This document shows positions 50,820 through 61,800 of a DNA stretch of 64,000 bases, piece by piece. The stretch is from Symbiodinium natans (taxonomy: Eukaryota; Sar; Dinophyceae; Suessiales; Symbiodiniaceae): NCBI GenBank assembly GCA_905221605.1, contig CAJNDS010002218.1, positions 66,001 to 130,000 on the forward strand. The letters are read 5' to 3'. Every line of letters begins with the position of its first letter. Positions within the stretch are counted from its first letter, which is position 1. The translations under genes and the position numbers were made by a program. A model generated the notes under the pieces. It saw nothing but the letters and a program-made list of their open reading frames with translations. It was not told the DNA's origin and ran no database searches.

Positions 50820-51430
50820 CGTGCCCCGCCACCCCCCACCCCCATGGTATTCCCCCTCATGGTGGGTTTAGGGTCTTCCGGGTTTGGGTTTAGGGCTTCC
50901 CTCTCCTCCCCTCTGTGATTTAGGGATGAGGTTTCGAGTTTAGGGGCTTAGGGCTTAGGGTTGAAAATTTAGGGTTTAGGGTTTCGGGTTTAGGGTTTTC
51001 AGTTTGCCCCCTCTTGGTTGATGGTGGGGTTGGGGTGTAGGGTGTAGGGTTTTGAATCTCCCCCCTGTGGTTCCTGGTGAGTTTAGGATTGAGGGATCCC
51101 GCGCCCCCCGTTTTTCACCTGTGGTTCAAGGTCGGTGGTTCATGGTGGGTTAGGGTTTAGGGTTTTCACTCCGACCCCCGAAGCTAAGTGGGTTCAGGGT
51201 TTGGGGTTCAGGGTTTGGGGTTCAGGGTTTGCGGTTTTGTTGAGGGTTTCGCCTTCCCCTCTCTGGGTTGGTGGTGGGGGGGGGGGGGGGCTGCTTTGTA
51301 GGGTTGTTATAGGTTTTGCAGGGTGCATAGGGGGGGTTGACCCGCATTTGCGGGGTGGGGCTTAGAGCTTAGGGATTTCGGCTCTTTAGGTGTTTATGCT
51401 CCCGACGCACGCCACGCCCCCGACTTCATA
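50820..51430. other. GT-rich degenerate repeat stretch, no gene
   Basis: TTTAGGG-like words are mixed with repeated CCCCCTCTTGGTT/CACCTGTGGTTC-type pieces and TTCAGGGTTTGGGG units. No supported gene. Confidence 0.45.
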
Positions 51431-52024
51431 CGTGAGAAGAAGGGCAGTTGGGCTGTTTCAGGTGTCAGGGCATAGTACGCGTAGTACTCGGCGTACATGG
51501 CACAGGACTGGTTCCTTCATTTGTCAATGCCGACTGGATTGAGATGCAATCGACCGGAGAGGGCTCTAGCTGGCCGCATTGGCCGGTTGATAAGACTGCT
51601 GTGGACCGATCACAGGGACTTCCCAGGTGTTTCGACGATCGTCCTGTATCCACAGAGCAGCCCCAAATGGCAACTCCCACGGCAAAATCCGGGAGGTCGT
51701 TGTTCTGACTTCCAGCCGTTGTTTAGAGCCGCGACAAGGGTTTAGGGTTTCTAGGGCTCAAAGGGCAAAGGGGGGTTTGATTAAGGGGTCAAGGCTCCAC
51801 AAACAAAAGTAGGTATGGCTCTCATCGCCGTAGAACGTTTGTAGAATCAAAAACGTGAGACTTTGGCAACACGCATTTCCGGGAAAACTTGGCTATTCTT
51901 TTTCCTCAAGTTGCTGTCTTCACGTTGCTTTGCACAGAGGTTCACTACGTCCAGAGTGCTCCGCAAAGAAGCCGGTTAAATCGATGAATGTCGGCGACAA
52001 GCTCACCAAAAGTGACCAAGCAAA
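51431..52024. other. Telomere-repeat-poor island, unclassified
   Basis: Several overlapping plus-strand frames (51448-51708, 51497-51745, 51855-52124) are open, and one on the minus strand. None shows a recognisable family. A single TTTAGGG pair occurs at 51740. Confidence 0.4.
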
Positions 52025-52390
52025 AAGCAAACATGCTGTAAATACCGATGTTTCAAATGACGACTGCACACAACAACTGGAGTTGAGGGATCGTGGCCTT
52101 GCCATGACAAAATCCCGAAAATAACATCCCAGGGTGCCGAAACTACTGTAAATACGGAGCACTTTCCTCGAACAGGGCCGAACATGCTGTCAAGTACCTC
52201 CTGTCGCACAAAAAACGTTTTTCGGAGTGATCAAAAACAATAGCATGGAAAAGTGCCGAACATGCTGTAGATACCGAGGATTGTGGTAGCACCTCACCCC
52301 CAGAAAAGAAGGAAAACGCGTACAAAAAGCAGCAGAGACATCGACGATGTTTGCCAACATCCTGGGCGCAGTAAATAGCGACGTTTTTGA
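52025..52390. repeat. Degenerate repeat with CATGCTGTAAATACCGA
   Basis: The motif or a variant occurs at about 52031, 52143, 52265 and 52370, with GTGCCGAA beside some copies. The first copy shares 18 bp with 2765-2783. Confidence 0.6.
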
Positions 52391-52398
52391 GTGCCAAC

Positions 52399-52402
52399 CC
52401 CC

Positions 52403-52433
<31 letters not shown>

Positions 52434-52436
52434 AAA
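52399..52436. repeat. Poly-C followed by poly-A
   Basis: 24 C then 14 A. Confidence 0.95.
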
Positions 52437-52767
52437 AGAAACTCCCCCACCCCCCGCACCCATCGAAAAGTGAACCCTTCCACGGCGGCGAGAGCAATGG
52501 TATTTTGCGGGGTTTAGCCCGGAGCTCCGGGGCTTTTCGGGAAGCTTCTTACAAGACCCTAGACTCTAAAATCCGAGCAACCTACACACCGGGTAAACCC
52601 CGAAACCTAAACCCGGGAGAGGGGGGGTGGGGCCACGTGGCCTTCAGGCTTTGGGGTTCTCAAGGCTTTGTAGAGCAGCCTAAACCCGAAACACACCCAA
52701 ACCCTGGGCTTTAGGGTTTAGGTTTAGGGTGTAGAGTGAGGCTTACAAAATGCACCCAACCCCCAAT

Positions 52768-52824
52768 TTACTCCATCAACAAAAGGACACGGCCTCTTGA
52801 CTTGAGCTCCTCCTCTTGGTAGCC
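52768..52824 (-). CDS. C-terminal exon with TAA stop
   Basis: Acceptor CTCTACAG|GGC, then GYQEEELKSRGRVLLLME and stop. Phase 0 fits 53275-53328. Confidence 0.62.
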   Translation of the reverse strand, partial: GYQEEELKSRGRVLLLME

Positions 52825-55800
52825 CTGTAGAGCCTCTTTGGGGTGGACGGGGAGGTTTGGGGTTGAGGGATTTAGGGTTTAGGGTTTAGGGTTTTAGGGT
52901 TTTAGGGTTTGTTTCGGGTTTAGGGTCTAGTCTAGGGTCTATAATTAGGGTTCAGAAAGCACTGGAGGCGAACTCGCTGCAGAACCCTCAACCCCCTGAC
53001 TCCTCCAGGCCACTTTGGGGGCTCTCCACCCTGAAATCTCCAATGCCCCAACCCAATCCCCCCCCCCCCTCCTACATCGCTCCCGCGCCCCAGAACAAAA
53101 AACACACACCAAAGGGTTTAGGGTTTAGGGTTTTGGGCGGACCTCCCCTCCCCACCCACCCTAAACCCACCCCCCCCCCCCCCTAAACCCTAAACCCTAA
53201 ACCCTAAGCCCTAAACCCTAAACCAAAAAAAAAAAACAGGAAACGGCCCCACACTCTGAATGGCCATAGGAAGCCTCGAAGGTGATCAGCTGCATGAGCA
53301 GCGGCTGCACGACGCGGTTCACCACCTGCTGCGTGGCCAAACAAGTAGCCCCGTGGGGTTTTGGATGGAAGTTTCGGGGTTTAGGGTTGAGGGTTGAGGG
53401 TTTAGATGGGTTTAGGGTTGAGGGTTTGGGGTTGAGGGTTTGGGGTTGAGGGTTTGGGGCTTGAGGTTTACTGTAGGCCTTTTTCTTTTTTTTTTTGGGG
53501 GGGGGGGGGGATTCCTCTTAAGGGGATTCTGCTATTTTGGCGGCGGTGAAGGGGTCCTCCTCTTATGGGAAGTAACCAGAACCCTCAGTTCATGGGCTCG
53601 GTGAGGGATTGCAGGGTCAAGGGCTTATAGGCTTATAGGCTTTAGGCTTTAGGCTTTAGGCTTTAGGCCTTAGGCCTTAGGCCTTAGGCCTTAGGGCCTT
53701 AGGCCTTAGGCCTTAGGCCTTAGGCCTTAGGCCTTAGGCCTTAGGCCTTAGGCCTTAGGCCTTAGGCCTTAGGCCTTAGGCCTTAGGCTTTAGGCTTTAG
53801 GCTTTAGGCTTTAGGCTTTAGGCTTTAGGCTTTAGGCTTTAGGCTTTAGGCTTTAGGCTTTAGGCCTTAGGCCTTAGGCCTTAGGCCTTAGGCCTTAGGC
53901 CTTAGGCTTTAGGCCTTAGGCCTTAGGCCTTAGGCCTTAGGCCTTAGGCCTTAGGCCTTAGGCAGAGGAGAGTTACGTTGGGCCTTCAGGCAATGAGACC
54001 GAGAACAGGAATAGCTCGTGCTAGAATACACGCCCTGGCTGCCTTTCAGGGGGAACAGCCTAAGCTAAACCCCAACACCATATAAACTTCTTTTAAACGC
54101 CTCAAAGCCTTCAACCCAAATCGCTGAAGGTCCAAAACCGCGACAACCTCAACCCCCCAACCCCTGAAGCCCCACCCTCAACAACCCAAGCACTAAACCC
54201 TAAACCCTACACCCTACGCCCTAAACCCTAAACCCTAAACCCTAAACCCTAAACCCTAAACCCTAAACCCTAAACCCTAAACCCTAAACCCTAAACCCTA
54301 AACCCTAAACCCTAAACCCTAAACCCTAACCCTAAACCCTAAACCCTAAAGCCTAGCCCACCATCTCCGAAGCGGGGGCCTGCACGGCGTGGCTGAAGAG
54401 GCTCTGCCCAATCTGGTGGAACTGGTCCTCACAGCCTTCAAGCCTTGGGTTTTTTAGGGAGGGCTCAGAGATGAGAGTGGTTAACTGGCGTTTAGGATTT
54501 CGGGTTTAGGGGTTCGAGTTTAACGTAGGGTTTAGGGTTTAGGGTTTCGGTCTAGATTCAGGGCTTCGTGCTCAGGAATCAGGGCCAAGTCAGGTTCAGT
54601 GCTGAGCGTGAGATGCCCTGCTCTAAACCTCAAACGGGTCAAGGGATTCTGAAAAAAGGACCCCGAACCCCGAGACCCTAAGCACCAAATCCTGAACCCT
54701 AAACCCTAAACCCCAAACCCTAAACACTAGACCCTAAACCCTAAACCCTAAACCTCAAAACTGGCCCTGGGCGGCGTGGCCTTTCAACGCTCTCGTCATC
54801 CAGCACGGCTCCCCGGATGAGGTGATGCAAGATGCCTTCCTCCTGCGAGCGCGGACCCAGCTGTGGGCGTGTTTCGGGTTTCGGGTTTAGGGTTTCGGGT
54901 TTCGGGTTTAGGGTTTCGGGTTTAGGGTTTCGGGTTTAGGGTTTAGGGTTTAGGGTTGAGGGTTGAGGGTTTGGGATTTAGGGTTCAGCATCTCAAGTCC
55001 AAGCATGCACCAGTTTAGCAGCTCCTCAGGCACCCGAAAAGTACCCACCCACACAGAGAATGCCATACCATTAAGAGATTTAAGCGTTTCATACACAAAT
55101 CTAAGAAATATTCAACATACCCCTTGGGCATACCCAATAAAGAAATTAAGGGGTATGGTAAAACCCCCTTCCTTGTATTCTCCTTTTAGAGGTTAAGGGG
55201 TATGGGTTTGGAGGATGTTGAGGTTTTCTGAGACACAACCCAAACCCTAACCCCTAAACCCTAAACCCTAAACCCTAAACCCTAAACCCTAAACCCTAAA
55301 CCCTAAACCCTAAACCCTAAACACGGGCCCTGAACCTTCAACCCTACCTTAAGCCTTGAACCCCAAAACCTAGGCCCGGAACCCTAAACCCTAAACCCTA
55401 AACCCTAAACCCTAAACCCTAAACCCTAAACCCTAAACCCTAAACCCTAAACCCTAAACCCTAAACCCTAAACCCTAAACCCTAAACCCTAAACCCTAGT
55501 CCGCTCTTTGTATGACCTTGCCCGCCCTTTGCATGACCTTGCCCAATGATTATAGGACCTAAACCCCTAAACCCCTAAACCCCTAAACCCCTAAACCCCT
55601 AAACCCCTAAACCCCTAAACCCCTAAACCCCTAAACCCCTAAACCCCTAAACCCTAAGCCCTGTCCTTGAAGGCGATTCGGAGGCGTTCCGCTGCGGTCA
55701 ACGTGGCGGACCACGCCTCCTGGAGCGCCACGTTCGCGCGCTCCTGCAGGTGTTGGTGGCTTCAGGCCTTGTTCGCAAGACCCGAAACCCTATGAACCCT

Positions 55801-58800
55801 ATAAACCCTAAACTCTAAAACGCTATAAACCCTACAAACCCTAAACTCTACACACCCTTCAAACCCTACAAGCCCCAAAACCCAAACCGACAGCTGTGGA
55901 TAACCTCGCCTCGGCCCGCGCCACCTGCTGCCAGGATTCGCGGAGAAGGGAGGTGTCGGCTCCTACAGAGAAAGGAAACCGTGTTTAGGGTTTATGAGGT
56001 TTAGGGTTTAGGGTTTAGGGTTTCGGGGTTTAGGGGTTTAGGGGTTTAGGGGTTTAGGGGTTTAGGGGGTTTAGGGGTTTAGGGTTTAGGGTTTAGGGGT
56101 TAGGGTTTGGGGCCAAATCAGGGTTTGGGGTTTGGGGCTTCCGGGATTTGGAGGGCTTTGGGGGTTCCTGGAGTTCATATTGGGGCCTTGGGCCGCGGGT
56201 CGGGGACTTATATGAAAGTGGTAAGTTCAAGGTGTCTAGGTCTTGCTGATATTGGCTGTTTTGAGTTGTTTGAAAGGTTTAGGGTGTGGGTTCAGGGTTG
56301 TTTTTTGGTTTGGGGTTTAGGGCTTAGGGTTTAGGGTTTAGGGATTAGGGCTTAGGGTTGAGTTTTTGGGCTTAGGGCTTAGGGTTTAGGGTTTAGGGGT
56401 GTGGCTGAAAAGTAATGGCTACTGTACTATGGTGACCACCGTTGCAGCCACTCGCCGGACAGGTCACGAACATATCTTGGGCTTCGAAAAAGCACGCCAC
56501 ATCCCCGAACCTGAAACCCTGAAACTCGTAAACTCTCAGCAATTAAACCCATGAACCCTAAAACGGTGATCGAACCGCAAAAACCCTGACGCTGAAACCC
56601 TGGAACTCTAAACCCCAAAACCCTAAACCCCACACCCTAGACATCATGAATCGGCGAATAGGTGGACATAACAAGGCTTGAAGTAAACATAGGGCATGCT
56701 GGACCACCAATTAAACCATATGGGGAGGGGCTTTATTCATGACATTGAATCAAAGTTTCTACAGCTTGTCATAGGCCGCAAGGCTCAGGATTTTGCAGGG
56801 TTTGGCCAGGGCTTCATAGGAGCCATTGGGGATTTACATGGGCTGTTGCCTGTTTTTGGTGCTTGTTGTTCAGTGTTCGGGCTTTTGCGTTACGTAGGAT
56901 TACGCTGCAGCGTGTCCGGCTTCCGGGACAAACTCTGAACCCACTCACCCTCAGTACGAACTGACTTGCCCTGAGGGTTATGGGTTGGGATGTTCCCCCT
57001 TATACTACAGTCCTTACTAGGGACTTACCGGGGGTACGACAATCCCTATGAAGGACTGTTAGTAAAAGGGGGAATATCTCAAAGTTACTGGCCGTATTGT
57101 TGCAAGGTTCAGGGGGCCTCCGCACACAGAGAAGTTGGCAGCAACATGCAGCGCCGCATCTGTGTCGTCCAAGACCTGAGACAAGAGACAACAGAAACTG
57201 GGTTTTGTAGGGTTTATACAGTTTATAGGGTTTAGGGTTGGGATGCTCCACCTTATATTAAGAGTCCTTAATCGGTGTAGTAAGGGGTACTAGAATCTCT
57301 ATTAAGGACTGTATAAGGGGGAACATCCCGAGGTTTAGGCTTTACTCAAAAAAAACCCGCGTTTTCCGAGCCTGCAGACGTAGCATGGTGAAGGTGTTGT
57401 GCTTCTCGTGCGTTGCCAGAAAGCCCTCCAGCAAAGAGTTCCAAAGGACTTGGCCTTACGTCGCCACATCATAAACCACGGTTTAGGGTTTGGAGTTTAG
57501 GGTTTGGGGTTTAGGGTTTAGGGTTAGGGTTTATAGGGTTTGGGGTGCTCTCACACTAAACTCAAGAAGACGGGTCCTGAACCTTTAGCATGCAGCAGGA
57601 GACCACACAAGCTCCAACCCTCTAACCTCCAGGGGTTGTACCTCGGACCCTTAAGGTTGTACCATTGGGTTTCGGGGACCCGTTTGAAAGATCAGGGCCA
57701 TATTCGGATATTCAGGGGGGAACCTTTGGGGTACAACCTTGGGGGGTATGAGTCTTAATCCCTTCATAACCCTAAATCCCCCCCAAAACAAACCCCTACA
57801 CCCACTGAAGCCCGACCAACCGCTCCCTGTGATTTCTGCTATGGTGTAGATGAACCCGAAGCCCCGGTCGATTAGGGGTTTAAGGTTTATAGGGTTTACA
57901 ATGCTTATAGGATTTAAGAGGGTTTATAGGATGTATGGGGTTTGTAGGACTTATATGGGGTTTGGGATTTAGGGCTATGGGGCTATAGGGCTTACAAGGT
58001 TTCAAGGGTTTGCAGGGCTTTAAGGGTTTTCAGGGTTCAGAGGGTTTAGGGTTTAGGGGAGAGGATTTAGGATTTAGGGTTGAGGTTTCTCTAGGGTTTA
58101 GGGTTGAGGTTTCTCGGACCAAGCGGCTGCTCGCGTCCAAGGTGACGGGCCCACTGTCAGGAAGCCACAGACGCAGCGACCGCGCGCGCTCGCCCAACGC
58201 CCGCCGCTGCGCCGACTGGTCCCTGCAGGTTTACTTGGAGGTTCATGGTGCTTAATTATTAACCAATTTTTACCCACCTAAACCCCAAACCCCAAACCCT
58301 AAACCCTAAACCCTAAACCCTAAACCCCAAACCCTAAACCCCAAACCCCAAACCCTAAACCCTAAACCCTAAAATGTCGCGCCTGAGTAGTTGCAGCTTC
58401 TCGCTGATCTGGCGCTGCCCTGCGGCCTCCGGCTCTTGCGCCAGGCGCTTGGCGAAGTGCGCCCGGAAGTGCCGCAGCATACCACCTTTGCTTCCAGGGC
58501 CTAGTACGATGTAGTTTGGAAGGTTTTTGGGTTTAGGGTTTAGGGTTCAGGGTTCAGGGTTCAGGGTTTAGGGTTTTAGGGTTTAGGGTTTAGGGTTTAG
58601 GGTTTAGGGTTTAGGGTTTGGGGTTTAGGGTTTAGGGTTTAGGGTTTAGGTGTTTCTAGACAACCTACCAAAAAGGATGTCGCGGCTTACCCTGCGAGTC
58701 TCTGAAGGCAGGGCAGGGGAGGGGCTTGCAGTGGGCCTCAAGGCACTGAAGGGCTCGCATGGCTGAGGGGCTGCAAACCCAAACCCTACACCCGAAACCC

Positions 58801-61800
58801 GAAACCCGAAACCCTAAACCCTAAACCCTAAACCCTAGAACCCTAAACCCTAAATCCCAAACCCTAAACCCGAAACCCTATACCCTGAACCCTAAACCCT
58901 AAACCCGAAACCCTAAACCCTAAACCCGAAACCCGAAACCCTAAACCCGAAACCCGAAACCCTAATTGAAACTCATATTGGTCCCGAAACTGAAACCCTG
59001 AAACCCCCGCATGCTGCCGGGTGGCGCAGAGCACGGGCACGGTACGGCCAGGTCTCGCGGGAGGCGTTGCGGGTGAAGGCGGCCGCTCGGGAGAGGAGTT
59101 GGGCAGAGGAGTCCTGTGTGTGGCAGGTGTACGATTTTAACAGGGCTTGAATGTTTTTAGGACAGGGTTTGGGGTTTAGGGTTTAAGGGTTTAAGGGTTT
59201 AAGGGTTTAAGGGTTTAAGGGTTCTAGGGTTCTAGGGTTCCAGGGTTCTAGGGGGTTCTAGGGTTCTAGGGTTCTAGGGTTCTAGGGTTCTAGGGTTCTA
59301 GGGTTCTAGGGTTCTAGGGTTCTAGGGTTCTAGGGTTCTAGGGTTCTAGGGTTCTAGGGTTCTAGGGTTCAGGGTTGAGGGGTGTAGGGTTTAGGGGTTT
59401 AGGGGTTTAGGGTTTGGGGTTCTAGGGTGCGGAGGCATTATGCTACACACATGGAATCTCTGAAGCGACGGGGTTTGTGTCCTGGGCCCGAAACCCTAAA
59501 CCCTAAACCCTAAACCCTGAACCCCGAACCCCAAACCCTAAACCCCAAACCCCAAACCCTAAACCCTAAAGCCTAAACCCCAAACCTCCCTCTCAGAACC
59601 CGCAAGCTCCTGGTGCCAGCCCAAGATCTCCCGCGAGAGGCTGACGGACTTTTGGCTCGGCAGCTCCACTTGGAGCTCCTCGAGAAGCTCCTCGTGGGGT
59701 TTAGGGTTTAGGGTTTAGGGTTTAGGGTTTAGGGTTTAGGGTTTAGGGTTTAGGGTTTAGGGTTTAGGGTTTAGGGTTTAGGGTTGAGGGTTTCGGGTTC
59801 AGGGTTTAGGGTTTAGGGTTTAGGGGTTAGGGGTTTAGGCGTTTAGGGTTTAGGGCTTAGGATTTAGGGGAACCCTAAGCCCCAAAACCCTTTGACAAGT
59901 CCAGGGCAGGGGCCTGCGTGGTAGGTGCCCACCATGGTGTGGTGCGCCACCTGACGGTGGGAACGAAGGGGTTTAGGGTTTAGGGTTTAGGGTTTAGGGT
60001 TTAGGGTTTAGGGTTTAGGGTTTAGGGTTTAGGGTTTAGGGTTTAGGGTTTAGGGTTTAGGGTTTGGGATTTAGGGCTTAGGGTTTAGGGTTTTAGGGTT
60101 TAGGGTTTAGGGTTTAGGGTTTAGGGTTTAGGGTTTAGGGTTTAGGGTTTAGGGTTTAGGGTTTAGGGTTTAGGGTTTAGGGTTTAGGGTTTAGGGTTTC
60201 GGAGGACCCTATATAATCCCTGAAAGGGTATATATAGGGCCCTCATTCCCTCATTCCCTACTGAGAACCAGCGGGAGGGACTCGAGGGTTGGGAAACTTG
60301 CAGAGTTGGGTTGGTGTTTTGGGTTAGGGTTTAGGGTTTAGGGTTTAGGGTTTAGGGTTTAGGGTTTAGGGTTTAGGGTTTAGGGTTTAGGGTTTAGGGT
60401 TTAGGGTTTAGGGTTTAGGGTTGAGGGGTTAGGGTTTAGGGTTTAGGGTTTAGGGTTTAGGGTTTAGGGTTTAGGGTTTAGGGTTCAGAGCTCTAAACCC
60501 CAAACCCTAAGCTAAGCCCTAAAACCTACAGGGCTTAGTTCGGTTTCTCATGTGCTGGCGTTTGGGTTTTGGGGTCAAGGTCCGGCGCGGGGCCCGTGCT
60601 GTCGGCGTCTATGAGGGTTTGCGAGCCGGAGAAAAGAAGGTTTCGGCTTAGGGTTTAGGGTTTAGGGTTTGGGGTTTAGGGTTTGGGGTTTGGGGTTTGG
60701 GGTTTGGGGTTTAGGGTTTAGGGTTTAGGGTTTAGGGCTTAGGGCTTAGGGTTTAGGACTCAGACATGTTCTCCTTCTTAGGCTAGGTTTGCGGGCTGAA
60801 AGCCTGAACCCTCTCAAACCCGACCTCCCGCCCCCACCTGCGCAAGCTCCCACCGCCATTCCTGCCAGCGACGTCGCGGATTCGTCCGGCCAACTCCGTC
60901 GGGTCCAAAACGGTTCCCACGGCCCAGAGTATGTAGTTGGTCCTGAGGTTCTTGATTTTCAGGTTTAGAGTCAGGGTGGTTCTCAAGATGTGGGGGTCCA
61001 AGGAGGGGGTAGGTGATCTAGTAATCCCTAGCAAACCCTAAGACCCTAACAACCCTAAACGCCCGAAACCCTCAAAGTCCCCGCAAGACAAAAATAGCCC
61101 AAAAAACCCAAATCTCTGAAACCCTTAAACCTAAACACAAAACCCCAAACCCCGAAAGAGCAAACTTAGCCCTAAAGCCCTAAAACCCTAAACCTCCAAA
61201 GAGCAAATTGGTTTAGGGTTTCAGATTTAGGGTTGAAGTTTTTAAGGGCCAGGTTTAGGGTTTAAGGTTTAGGGTTTCAGGGATTAATTTAAGGGCCCAG
61301 GATCTGGTAGTCCAGGAGAGCCTGCAAGTTGTCTGTCAGCACTCGCTGCGACTTCTCCTTGGCTGGGAGCTTCTTCCTCTAGGTCCCAGAGTATAACCCA
61401 GAGGGTTTAGGGTCTCGGGTTTAGGGCTTAGGGCTCAGGGCTTAGGGTGTCGGATTTAGCGTTTAGGGTTCAGGGTTTAGGGACACGAATGGGTACGCCG
61501 ACAGTCCAAGAGTACGTGCAAAAATACAAAATAGACCGAGATCAGTACAAGCGCTGGGGTCGGTGAAATTCGGTGAAGCTGGACGTTCAAAAGTGACGAC
61601 GGTTACGCATCTAGCGAGCCCAGAAGCCAACAAGAGCGGCCACGCCTGCGCCTAAGTGAGAACGCGATCTTCGTCCAAAAGAGCGACGACTTCCCCTTTT
61701 AGGCGGGTTTTCTTCATACGATATTTCCCCTTAATCCCCAATTGGCACTTTATATACGCGGTTTAGGGGTAAGGGTTTAGGGTTTAGGGTTTAGGGTTTA

